From positions 632,367 through 696,366 of the forward strand of contig OY282459.1 in the NCBI GenBank assembly GCA_958296285.1: DNA of 64,000 bases, read 5' to 3'. Below the pieces are notes generated by a model. It worked only from the letters and a program-made list of their open reading frames with translations. It searched no databases and was not told the origin of the DNA. The stretch is from an uncultured Alphaproteobacteria bacterium (GTDB taxonomy: Bacteria; Pseudomonadota; Alphaproteobacteria; JAPOUT01; G958296285). Every line of letters begins with the position of its first letter. Positions within the stretch are counted from its first letter, which is position 1. This document shows, piece after piece, positions 24,535-32,610 of the stretch. Both the position numbers and the translations under genes were made by a program.

Positions 24535-26070
24535 ATGGAACAGAGCATCGGATGGTTTCTCGCCAAGCGCGCGCATTTAAGCCCGCGCCAAGAGGGCATG
24601 GTGGATGTGGCGAGCGGGCGGCGCTTCACCTATGACGAGATGAATCGCCGCTGCAATCAGACGGCGAATCTCTTGAAGAGTCTGGGCGCGAAGAAAGGCG
24701 ATCGCGTCGCCTTTCTGATGATGAATGGCGCGGAGTTCGTGGAATCTTATTTCGCGGTCGCCAAACTGGGCGCGGTCTGCGTGCCGTTAAACTGGCGGCT
24801 GACGCCGGACGAGCTGGAGTTCATCTTGAAGGATTCGGGGGCGAGCATTCTCATTTACAGCGAGGAGTTCGCCGAGGTCGCCGCCGCGCTTCACGAGAGG
24901 GGCGCGAAGACCGACATTCAGCGGTGGATTTGTCATGGGACGCCTGACGTTTTCGCGCAGGATTATGACAAGCTCCAAGCCGAGGCGTCTGACGATGAGC
25001 CGCCGAGCGTGGTTCAGGAGGAGGATCTTCTTTTCATTATGTATACGTCCGGGACGACAGGTCTGCCGAAGGGCGTCATGCACACCCATCTTTCGGCGCT
25101 ATGGTCTTCGCTGACGGCGCTTGTGACGGCGGATTTGCGCTATAGCGATCGTTATTTGATTTTGCTGCCGATGTTTCATGTTGGCGCGCTCAATCCTGTC
25201 ATCACGGCGATTCATGGGGGGATTTCGGTTATTGTCGCGCGGTCTTTTGATCCGTCTGAAGTTTGGCGCTTGATTGAGAGCGAGAAGATTTCGGTCATGC
25301 TTGCCGTTCCTGCGATGCTGAATTTCATGCTTCAGACTCCTGTGAAGGATGAGGCGGATTTTTCGTCTTTGCGCTGGGTGATGAGCGGCGCGGCGCCTGT
25401 TCCTGTGGAGTTGATTCGGCAATATGAGGCTCTGGGGATTGAGATTCATCAGGTTTATGGATTGACGGAGAGTTGCGGTCCTGCCTGTTTGATCAGTCCT
25501 GCCGATGCGTTGGCGCGGGCGGGCTCTACTGGGAAGGCGTTTTTTCACACGGAGGTTCGGATTGCCGATGAGGCGGGCGCGACTTGTCCGCGCGGTGAGA
25601 TTGGCGAGGTTTTGGTGCGGGGTTTTCATGTGATGGCGGGTTATTGGAATCGTCCTGACGCGACTGCCGAGACTCTTAGAGATGGCTGGCTTCACACGGG
25701 CGATTTGGCGGTGATGGATGAGGAGGGTTTTGTGACGATTCATGATCGCAAGAAGGACATGATCATATCGGGGGGTGAGAACATTTATCCTGCGGAGATT
25801 GAGAATGTGATTTTGTCGCATAGCGGGGTTCGGGATGTTGCGGTGATAGGTCAGCCGAGTTCCAAATGGGGCGAGTCGCCTGTGGCGGTGATTGTGCGGG
25901 GTGAGGGGTCTTTGATGGTTGAGGATGTTTTGCGGCATTGTGATGGGAAGTTGGCTCGGTTTAAGTGTCCGAAGGCTGTTGAGTTTGTTGATGAGATTCC
26001 GCGCAATCCGTCTGGGAAGGCTTTGAAGCGGTTGTTGCGGGATCGTTTTCCGGGTCCTGCGCCCGAATAG
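24535..26070 (+). CDS. AMP-binding acyl-CoA synthetase (fatty-acid CoA ligase)
   Basis: This 511-residue ligase activates a carboxylic acid to its CoA thioester through an acyl-AMP. Signatures are YTSGTTGLPKGVMHTH (P-loop), HQVYGLTESCGP (A5), GWLHTGDLAVMDEEGFVTIHDRKKDMIISGGENIYPAEIE (A7-A8) and the catalytic lysine in RNPSGKALKR near the C-terminus. Of two adjacent ATG codons, 24535 has the better spacing to AAGGAGG. It lies 39 bp behind dsbD. The acyl chain accepted is not predictable. The last third is strongly G+T-rich, ending at array R11. Confidence 0.92.
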   Translation: MEQSIGWFLAKRAHLSPRQEGMVDVASGRRFTYDEMNRRCNQTANLLKSLGAKKGDRVAFLMMNGAEFVESYFAVAKLGAVCVPLNWRLTPDELEFILKDSGASILIYSEEFAEVAAALHERGAKTDIQRWICHGTPDVFAQDYDKLQAEASDDEPPSVVQEEDLLFIMYTSGTTGLPKGVMHTHLSALWSSLTALVTADLRYSDRYLILLPMFHVGALNPVITAIHGGISVIVARSFDPSEVWRLIESEKISVMLAVPAMLNFMLQTPVKDEADFSSLRWVMSGAAPVPVELIRQYEALGIEIHQVYGLTESCGPACLISPADALARAGSTGKAFFHTEVRIADEAGATCPRGEIGEVLVRGFHVMAGYWNRPDATAETLRDGWLHTGDLAVMDEEGFVTIHDRKKDMIISGGENIYPAEIENVILSHSGVRDVAVIGQPSSKWGESPVAVIVRGEGSLMVEDVLRHCDGKLARFKCPKAVEFVDEIPRNPSGKALKRLLRDRFPGPAPE

Positions 26071-26082
26071 TTGCTCCCGTGA

Positions 26083-26378
26083 AGGGGGGGTTGGGGGGCT
26101 AGCCCCCCTTGAAAAAAGGGGGGGATCGGGGGGGAATCCCCCCCGAAAGCGCGTGGGTGGGGTGGGGGAAAAGCATTTGCGAAGCGAGAGTAGCGAGCGA
26201 GCAAATGCGACCCCACCCACGCGCCCCCTGCTCGCAAGAGCTCTTGTAAGCGGGGGGGTCGGCGGGCTTTCTCGCCTCGCTACGCTCGGCTTCGTTTCGC
26301 CACGCCCGCCGACTTTTCGGGGGTTTCCCCCGAACCCCCTTTTTTCGCGGGGGGCGTTCCGCCCCCCACACCCCCCTT
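26083..26378. repeat. Palindromic array R11 (complete)
   Basis: Left to right: D (GGGGGGCTAGCCCCCC), C (TCGGGGGGGAATCCCCCCCGA), A (GCGTGGGTGGGG ... CCCCACCCACGC), linker (GCAAGAGCTCTTG), B (GTCGGCGGGC ... GCCCGCCGAC), C inverted, D inverted (GGGGGGCGTTCCGCCCCCC). It separates a G+T-rich 3' gene end from a C+A-rich 5' gene start. From 26379 to 26465 there is nothing else recognisable. Confidence 0.9.
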
Positions 26379-26465
26379 TTGGGGGAGCTTCTACGCCCCA
26401 TCACCGCGCCGCGACCCCATCCAAACTTGAATAACAAAAAACCCAAATCCCCCTATTCTCAAACC

Positions 26466-27473
26466 ATGACCATCACAAAAATCAAAACCCCCGCCGCCAT
26501 CGCCCTCCTAGGACTCGCCGCCTACAACATCATCGCCGCCCTGGAACCCGCAACCCTCGCCCTCCTCCACGCCTACGGCGAAAACCACAAATTTGAAGGC
26601 CATAACCCCGTCACCTATTGCAACGTCCTCTTTATCTCTAACCTCGTCTTCGTCCTCTCTATCCTCGCCCTCTACGGAAAAGACATCACCATCGCCAATA
26701 TCCAAAAAATCACGAAACGCCAATGGCTGCTGCTGCTCGGCATCGTCATCAACAGCAATATCCTCTCGCAAATCTTCTATTTCCTCTCCATCAAATATAC
26801 CGACATCGCCAACACCGTCCTCATTGCCGCGCTGCAACTGCCGCTCTCTGCGCTGCTCTCCGCCTTCCTCTTCCGCGAAAGCCTGATCAAGAGACGAATC
26901 TTCGGACACGCCCTCATCTTCGCCTCCACGATCCTGCCCTTCCTCATCATGCATCACGCCGAAGATCACCATATTCTCTCGCTCGGCATCGTCGTCGCCT
27001 TCGCCGCGATGCTGACCCAAGTGATCACCTTCTTTATCTCCAAAGAACTTTCGGCGCTGCCGCTCGGCATCATCGGAAGTTTTACCGGCGGGGCAGGCGG
27101 AATCATCTTCTTCACGATCGCCATCGGCTATTACGGCACATACCATTTCCACGATCTGATTCTCCCCAATCTTTGGGAGGTTGTGGCGCTCTATTCGGTG
27201 TTTTTGGTTCTTGGGCGGCGCATTTTGAAATACGCCTCCTTCAAGAGAAATTCGCGTCAGAACATTGTCGCCATGTCGGCGAGTTATCCGTTGGTGGCGG
27301 CGGCGGCGGGCGTTTTCATCAATGGACAGATTCCGCTGCCTGCGCAGCTTGGCGGTTTGGCGGGGGTGACGGCGGGGATGCTGCTGGCGATGGATTGGCG
27401 CGATGCGTCTCGGCGGAGCGCCTATGCTCAAGAGCGCGAGAGCGCGCAGTTCCGCGTTCCATGCAATCCTTGA
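26466..27473 (+). CDS. EamA/DMT-superfamily transporter
   Basis: This is a 335-residue inner-membrane protein with about ten hydrophobic helices in two EamA-like halves (for example AAIALLGLAAYNIIAAL, YTDIANTVLIAALQLPLSALLSAFLF, IVVAFAAMLTQVITFF, AMSASYPLVAAAAGVFI). It probably exports or imports a small metabolite; the substrate is unknown. The ATG at 26466 is chosen; in-frame codons further upstream are array sequence. No ribosome site is apparent. The C+A-rich start (hand count over 26521-26580: C 31, A 11, T 8, G 10) reverts to balanced composition in the second half. Confidence 0.8.
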   Translation: MTITKIKTPAAIALLGLAAYNIIAALEPATLALLHAYGENHKFEGHNPVTYCNVLFISNLVFVLSILALYGKDITIANIQKITKRQWLLLLGIVINSNILSQIFYFLSIKYTDIANTVLIAALQLPLSALLSAFLFRESLIKRRIFGHALIFASTILPFLIMHHAEDHHILSLGIVVAFAAMLTQVITFFISKELSALPLGIIGSFTGGAGGIIFFTIAIGYYGTYHFHDLILPNLWEVVALYSVFLVLGRRILKYASFKRNSRQNIVAMSASYPLVAAAAGVFINGQIPLPAQLGGLAGVTAGMLLAMDWRDASRRSAYAQERESAQFRVPCNP

Positions 27474-27623
27474 GAGGCAGCCCTCATCTTGGCGGATGGG
27501 GGTTGCGAAGCGCGGCCTTTTCGTCCATATAGAAGCTGGAGGCTCGGCCAAGGGGTTCGCAGTTCTTTTCCGAATGGCAAAGAGCGCCCCGACAGCATTG
27601 CCTCCTTCCCCTATTTTAGAGCA

Positions 27624-28490
27624 TTACGTTCGCCCTGCATAGGGATCAGGAACATAGACGATGCTCTGATGGAAGAAACTCCTTCTTATTCCGATATTGT
27701 ATCCTTTGCGCGTCAATTGCCGTAGCCTCTTGCCATATTCAACCATGTCTTGTCGGGGCGGGGCGTTCATATTCCGATTTCGGTACCCCCAATTGATGCA
27801 GTAAAGGCAGATGTCCGCCACCTGCACAGGATAGTTCATGTCTGATGAGACGAAAAAAGGGATAGGCGCGATCCACTGTCTCCACCCTCTGCCTGTCTGC
27901 GTTCTGGTGAAGTATTTTTCCATGCGCGCTACGAAATCCCTGTCCAGTCTCTTTTCCGATTCATCCATGACCAGAACGCCGTGATCCTTTTCTCCTTCAA
28001 GAAAGTAAAAATAACGCTCTAGAAGAAAAACATGATCTTTGCGCAAGAAATCCTTGAATTTCTTTTCCTGCGCTATGGGGGGCTTCGCGCCTCTTGGAAT
28101 AGCGGTAGCAAAAATATGCGCTTTATGTTTCTCAAGGAGCGAGAAAAGAGAATCGGTCATTTTCAGACAAGCCTGCGCATAAGCGATGCGGGCGTCTAGA
28201 GACGATGGTTCTCCTGCCAAAAGCTTATTGCATAAACGCTGCCTCTCCTCGTCAGAGAAGAGGTCTCCCTGCTGTGCCAATTGGATGCGCGCGCGATTGA
28301 GAAATTTTCCGCCTTTCATTTCATATTTCGGGTTGTTTCTAGCGGATCCAAAACAACGTTTCTCCTCATGCTTTATGGATTGAGCAAAAGGCCATAACTC
28401 TCCCACATGGAGCGCGATTCCTCCGCGAACTTCATAAGGCATGTTTTTGTGATCATGCCCGCTTTCATCCATGAAAAGAAACCATGTCAT
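27624..28490 (-). CDS. DUF3800 domain protein
   Basis: The protein has 288 residues. The opening MTWFLFMDESGHDHKN is the DUF3800 signature, an RNase-H-like fold with an early Asp-Glu, and VLVMDESEKRLDRDF and NYPVQVADICLYCINW provide the later acidic positions. The domain is widespread in mobile and defence-associated genes, but its activity is unproven. The gene is more AT-rich than its neighbours and is the last of a minus-strand run after NERD and ankyrin genes, 19 bp downstream of the ankyrin stop. Confidence 0.8.
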   Translation of the reverse strand: MTWFLFMDESGHDHKNMPYEVRGGIALHVGELWPFAQSIKHEEKRCFGSARNNPKYEMKGGKFLNRARIQLAQQGDLFSDEERQRLCNKLLAGEPSSLDARIAYAQACLKMTDSLFSLLEKHKAHIFATAIPRGAKPPIAQEKKFKDFLRKDHVFLLERYFYFLEGEKDHGVLVMDESEKRLDRDFVARMEKYFTRTQTGRGWRQWIAPIPFFVSSDMNYPVQVADICLYCINWGYRNRNMNAPPRQDMVEYGKRLRQLTRKGYNIGIRRSFFHQSIVYVPDPYAGRT

Positions 28491-28509
28491 CTGTCTGATC
28501 CGTGCGCCC

Positions 28510-29388
28510 TTATTGCCGAGCTTTTTGAGACTTGGCGCGCTTCTCGGCGCGGCGCAGAAGTTTCATCACCTTCCGCCGATAATCCGCCGCCGCCAAATCA
28601 AAAGGCGTCTCGCCAGCTTTCGTCCGCGCGAAAATATCCGCCCCCAAATCCAACAGAGTCTCTATGGATTTCATCCTGCCCCAATCGGCAGCCACATGCA
28701 GAGGCGTCTCGCCTTTAAGATTCTCCCGCGCCTCCAGCCCCGCGCCCAAACGCGCGAGCGTCTTGATGGCGCTCAGATTCTCCTTCCATGACGCCATATG
28801 CAAAGGCGTCCAGCCATCTCTGCCGCCCGCCGCCGAGATCGCCGCCCCCGCCTTGACGAGAAGCCTGATCGCGCGAGACTCGCCTGTCCATGCGGCGGCA
28901 TGAAGAGGCGTCTCGCCTTCAAGATTTTTGGCGTTGGCGTCCGCGCCTTTCGCCAAGAGCGCCTCCATGATGGAAAAGTGGCTGTTCAAGACGGCGAGAG
29001 TCAGAGGCGTCTCGCCTTTTTCGTTTTTGCTCTCCAAAGAGGCGCCGGCTTGAAGAAGCGCGCGCGCGGCGCGCGAACGTCCTTCGCCGGCGGCGTAATG
29101 GAGGGGGGCGTTTCCATATTTGTTTCGGGCGTCAATTTTCGCGCCCGCCTTGAGGAGCGTTCTGATCGCATTGGCGCGTCCATGCCATGCCGCCACAATG
29201 AGAGGCGTATCGCCTTTTTTGTCGCCTTCTTCTAATTTCGCGCCTTTTTGGAGCAGTTTTTCTATTGCCGCGATGTTTCCCGCTCGCGCCGCCTGATGCA
29301 GTTCTTCTGCTCGCGCGGCGGGGGCGAGGCTCGCTCCAAGCGCCGCGATAAGGGCGAGCGCATAAATCTCCGATCTCTTCACCGTCAT
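28510..29388 (-). CDS. Secreted ankyrin-repeat protein
   Basis: The protein has 292 residues. MTVKRSEIYALALIAALGASLAPAARA is a signal peptide; the mature protein is composed almost wholly of about seven to eight ankyrin repeats with the consensus G-TPLHxAAxxG (for example YGNAPLHYAAGEGRSRAARAL, EGETPLHAAAWTGESRAIRLL) and a basic C-terminus. It is predicted periplasmic, mediating protein binding. Exported ankyrin proteins are frequent in host-associated bacteria, but that is only suggestive here. Its start overlaps the NERD gene stop (ATGA). Confidence 0.85.
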   Translation of the reverse strand: MTVKRSEIYALALIAALGASLAPAARAEELHQAARAGNIAAIEKLLQKGAKLEEGDKKGDTPLIVAAWHGRANAIRTLLKAGAKIDARNKYGNAPLHYAAGEGRSRAARALLQAGASLESKNEKGETPLTLAVLNSHFSIMEALLAKGADANAKNLEGETPLHAAAWTGESRAIRLLVKAGAAISAAGGRDGWTPLHMASWKENLSAIKTLARLGAGLEARENLKGETPLHVAADWGRMKSIETLLDLGADIFARTKAGETPFDLAAADYRRKVMKLLRRAEKRAKSQKARQ

Positions 29389-30194
29389 GCCGCTCTTTTT
29401 TGCTCATTATCTTCCAGATAGCGGAAAATTTCCGCCATCTGCTCTGAAGTCAATCTAAACTTCGTATCCGTTTTGTTAATTTCCGCGGCGATCCCCTTCA
29501 GATCGCAGACGGCAGCTTCTTGAGTGGGGGGGCGTTCCACGACAAGCTCCGCATTGGGATAGACCACAATCGCGCGGATGAAGCGAATTTGTATCCCTGC
29601 CTTTATGAGTTTGGAATGAAGGTCTGCGGCATTTCGCTTCGCTTGGAAAAGAGGGTCGCCCATGACGGGCAGCCACATGCTATAGACCCGCCTGTAGATT
29701 CTGTTTCCATAAACGCGGATGAGATTCTTACCGCGGCCTTTCCTCTTGCCGATCATCTTTGTTTCAAAGATGAAAAGCCCTTTTTGGCAAATGAGAATAT
29801 GGTCAATATTGCCATAAGGCGGGTTTTGGACATCGTCGAAAACACTCGCGTCAGCCATGCCTTCCAGATTGCGAAGCGTAAAAGATACATTTCGCTCGCC
29901 CTCAAGCCCCAATTCTGCGTTTCTCCGCTTTTGCTTCCATGGGCTCACGCGGACGCGCCCCTGTTTGTCTCTCCGCAAAAGGACAAAGAGGAACGCGAGA
30001 AAGACGAAACTTGCGAGAAGGCTTTCGCCCAAAATAAAGTCAAAAAACCAAACGCCTGCCAACGCCAGAGCCGTTGCCCCGACTATGAAAACCAAGACCT
30101 TGTTCCCCTCTCCGATGATCATCTCGCTCAATTTGCCGATTCTATCCGACAAAGATTGTCCGGCAGGGCGCATGCTGTTCGGGATTTTAGGCAT
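29385..30194 (-). CDS. Membrane-anchored NERD (nuclease-related) domain protein
   Basis: The protein has 269 residues. Two membrane helices (VLVFIVGATALALAGVWFF and SLLASFVFLAFLFVLL) precede a NERD domain at residues about 90-215: GLEGERNVSFTLRNL, GNIDHILICQKGLFIFETKMIG (the Asp and Glu-x-Lys of a PD-(D/E)XK-like active site) and IRFIRAIVVYPNAELV. NERD proteins are presumed nucleases linked to DNA uptake or defence; the activity is not proven. ATAGGAGAATCTT precedes the ATG, which is 10 bp after the acyl-CoA dehydrogenase, so it rides on the degradation operon. Confidence 0.8.
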   Translation of the reverse strand: MPKIPNSMRPAGQSLSDRIGKLSEMIIGEGNKVLVFIVGATALALAGVWFFDFILGESLLASFVFLAFLFVLLRRDKQGRVRVSPWKQKRRNAELGLEGERNVSFTLRNLEGMADASVFDDVQNPPYGNIDHILICQKGLFIFETKMIGKRKGRGKNLIRVYGNRIYRRVYSMWLPVMGDPLFQAKRNAADLHSKLIKAGIQIRFIRAIVVYPNAELVVERPPTQEAAVCDLKGIAAEINKTDTKFRLTSEQMAEIFRYLEDNEQKRAA

Positions 30195-30203
30195 AAGATT
30201 CTC

Positions 30204-31352
30204 CTATTTTAGCAGGATGTCGGCGAGGCGCGCCCGATGCCACGCCGAATCCCCATGCATATACTCCCCCCACAAAGCGCGGCGGCGATAAAGCTGCGCA
30301 TCGCATTCATAAGTAAAGCCCATCCCCCCGTGAAACTGAATGCAGCGATCCGAACCAAAAGCGAAAGCGTCAGAGGCGGACGCTTTCGCCATCCGGACAG
30401 CAGCCTCGGCATCGTCAGCCGCCGCCATCTTGCCAAATAAAGACGCCGCATAGTAAAGATGCGACCGCGCCATATCCCAGCCCGTCAGCATATCCACAGT
30501 CGGATGTTTTAACGCCTGATAAGAGCCGATAAAACGATCAAATTGCCGCCGCGTATTAAGATACTCCACCGTCAAATCCAGCGCCCCGGAAAGACCGCCG
30601 CACATCTCCGCCGACAGCAGCAAAATCGCCGCCAAATGAACATGGTGAAGCGCGTCCGTCATTTTTTCCGCAGAGAGCAGAGATTGGCAATCCGCCGTGA
30701 TGCCGTCCAATTTGAGCCTGTAAGATCTCTTCGTCTCGTCAATGACAGTCTCGCGGGAAAGCGCGGCTTTCGGGAGCGCCGCCTTCTCCACAATCACGCA
30801 AGCGGGAGCGTCTTTATGCAGGACGGAAACGAGAATCATCTCCGCCGCCGCCGCGTCCAAAACAAAACGCTTCTCGCCGACAAGACGCAATCCACCTTCC
30901 CGTTCTTCAGCGCGCGCCGTAATATTCGTTAAATCCCAATCGCCATGCGGCTCATGGAGCGCCAAAGTCGCGATCGTCCCTTCGCAGATTTTCGGAAGCC
31001 ATCGCTTTTTCTGCGTCTCTGTTCCGGCGCGGATAAGCATCTGCGCGGCTAGCGTTGTCGTGAAAAAGGGCGAGGCGAAAAGACGCCGCCCCATCGGCTC
31101 GGCAAGGACGATCGCCTCCGCCAAAGAAAGACCGCTCCCGCCATAAGATTCCGGCGCCGCCACCCCGAGCCAGCCCAATGACGCGATCTCGTCCCAAAGA
31201 GATTTGTCAAAGCCCTTCTCTTCCGTCATCAGGGCGCGGACTTTCTCTATCGGAGATTTTTCGCGGCAGAAGGCGGCGGCGACTTCCAACAATTGCGCCT
31301 GCTCTTCGCTGAAGGCGATTTTCCATGCGGAACTTTCTCCGACAAGCGACAT
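30204..31352 (-). CDS. Acyl-CoA dehydrogenase
   Basis: This 382-residue FAD enzyme introduces a double bond alpha-beta to the acyl-CoA thioester. The family layout is recognisable: FSEEQAQLLEVAAAFCRE (N-terminal helical domain), LGWLGVAAPESYGGSGLSLAEAIVLAEPMGR, ATLALHEPHGDWDLTNITA (middle beta domain) and DRCIQFHGGMGFTYECDAQLYRRRA at the C-terminus. GAGGGAGGGATC precedes the ATG. It is sixth in a minus-strand operon and is accompanied by a second, paralogous dehydrogenase, which suggests a heteromeric or two-substrate pair. Confidence 0.88.
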   Translation of the reverse strand: MSLVGESSAWKIAFSEEQAQLLEVAAAFCREKSPIEKVRALMTEEKGFDKSLWDEIASLGWLGVAAPESYGGSGLSLAEAIVLAEPMGRRLFASPFFTTTLAAQMLIRAGTETQKKRWLPKICEGTIATLALHEPHGDWDLTNITARAEEREGGLRLVGEKRFVLDAAAAEMILVSVLHKDAPACVIVEKAALPKAALSRETVIDETKRSYRLKLDGITADCQSLLSAEKMTDALHHVHLAAILLLSAEMCGGLSGALDLTVEYLNTRRQFDRFIGSYQALKHPTVDMLTGWDMARSHLYYAASLFGKMAAADDAEAAVRMAKASASDAFAFGSDRCIQFHGGMGFTYECDAQLYRRRALWGEYMHGDSAWHRARLADILLK

Positions 31353-31372
31353 GATCCCTCCCTCGCGGCCTT

Positions 31373-32578
31373 TTAGCTTTTCGGCAAGCCCAGCACGCGC
31401 TCGCCGATGATGTTCTTCTGAATCTCTGACGTTCCCCCGCCGATGGTCGCCGAAAAAGCGTTAAAGAGACCGCGCTGCCATCTGCCGCGATCGGCGGCTT
31501 CGGGGTCGCCCATATAATAGGCGGCGTTCATGCCCTGAAGCGACAGGGCGAAAGCGCCCAGACGCCTCTGAAACTCGGACTCCAAAAGCTTGACCGACAT
31601 CAGAAGCGAGCCGGGGCGCTCAGAAGCGAGAGGCTTGATCTTCGCCCGCGCGCCATTGAGGCGCATCCCTTTCTCCTCCATCAGAAAGCGGACGAGCTGA
31701 TCGCGGATATGGGCGTCCTCTATGGCCGGTCGCCCGCCGCGCTTGACTGTCCGCGCCAGCGCCACGACCTCCCCGACAGAGGTTCGCACCATAGAGGTGC
31801 CGCCCGCCTGTCCGCCTTCCGCGCCTCGTTCAAATTGCAGCGTCTTGACGGCGACCATCCATCCTTCGCCTTCCTCGCCCATCAGACAGTCGGCGGGAAG
31901 AGGCGAATCGGCGAAAAAGACCTGATTAAAGCCATATTCGCCGGTGAGTTTGCGTATCGGCGCGATTTCTATTCCCGGCGCGTCCATCGGGGCGAGGAAA
32001 AAGCTGAGGCCCTCATATTTCGTATTGGTCTGGCTGTCGGTGCGGGCGAGGAGGATCATATATTTCGCGACATGGGCGAGAGTCGTCCAGATTTTGCTGC
32101 CATTGAGAAGATAATGATCGCCGGTTTTTTTGGCGCGCAGCTGCGCGTTCGCCAAATCCGACCCGTGATCCGGCTCAGAGAAGCCCTGACACCAAATATC
32201 CTCGGCGCTCAGAATGTTCTTGATATAGGCGCGCTTCTGCGCTTCCGTCCCCATATTGAGAATGAGAGGTCCCGCCCAGCTGAGACCGATAATGTTCACC
32301 ATGAAGGGAAGCGAGCGCTTCGCCATCTCCCGATTGACGATGTCTTGGAACGGTTGAGGCTTTCCGCCGCCGCCATAATCTTCGGGCCAAGCCATGCCCA
32401 AATAGCCCGCCTCATAGACTTCGCGCTGCCAATCCCTGAGAAAATGAAACTGCTTGTCCGTCCCGACCTCCATGAAACTTTGCGGCAGAAGGAAGCCCGG
32501 ATCTTTGGGCGCGTTGGCGTCAAACCACGCCTTGACCTCTTTCTGAAACTCTTGGAGCTCTTCTTTATCCACAGCCAT
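31373..32578 (-). CDS. Acyl-CoA dehydrogenase (AtuD/citronellyl-CoA dehydrogenase-like context)
   Basis: The protein has 401 residues from MAVDKEELQEFQKEV, behind GAGGAGGCAGGA. Visible motifs are YLGMAWPEDYGGGGKPQPFQ, WCQGFSEPDHGSDLANAQLRA (FAD and substrate loop) and the C-terminal TIGGGTSEIQKNIIGERVLGLP. Within this operon, alongside a biotin carboxylase and an AtuA-like protein, it would oxidise a branched acyl-CoA such as citronellyl-CoA or an analogue; that substrate is inferred from context only. It is 32 bp from the carboxyltransferase. Confidence 0.88.
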   Translation of the reverse strand: MAVDKEELQEFQKEVKAWFDANAPKDPGFLLPQSFMEVGTDKQFHFLRDWQREVYEAGYLGMAWPEDYGGGGKPQPFQDIVNREMAKRSLPFMVNIIGLSWAGPLILNMGTEAQKRAYIKNILSAEDIWCQGFSEPDHGSDLANAQLRAKKTGDHYLLNGSKIWTTLAHVAKYMILLARTDSQTNTKYEGLSFFLAPMDAPGIEIAPIRKLTGEYGFNQVFFADSPLPADCLMGEEGEGWMVAVKTLQFERGAEGGQAGGTSMVRTSVGEVVALARTVKRGGRPAIEDAHIRDQLVRFLMEEKGMRLNGARAKIKPLASERPGSLLMSVKLLESEFQRRLGAFALSLQGMNAAYYMGDPEAADRGRWQRGLFNAFSATIGGGTSEIQKNIIGERVLGLPKS

Positions 32579-32610
32579 TCCTGCCTCCTCTCGCCTCCTC
32601 TTCTCCTCTG

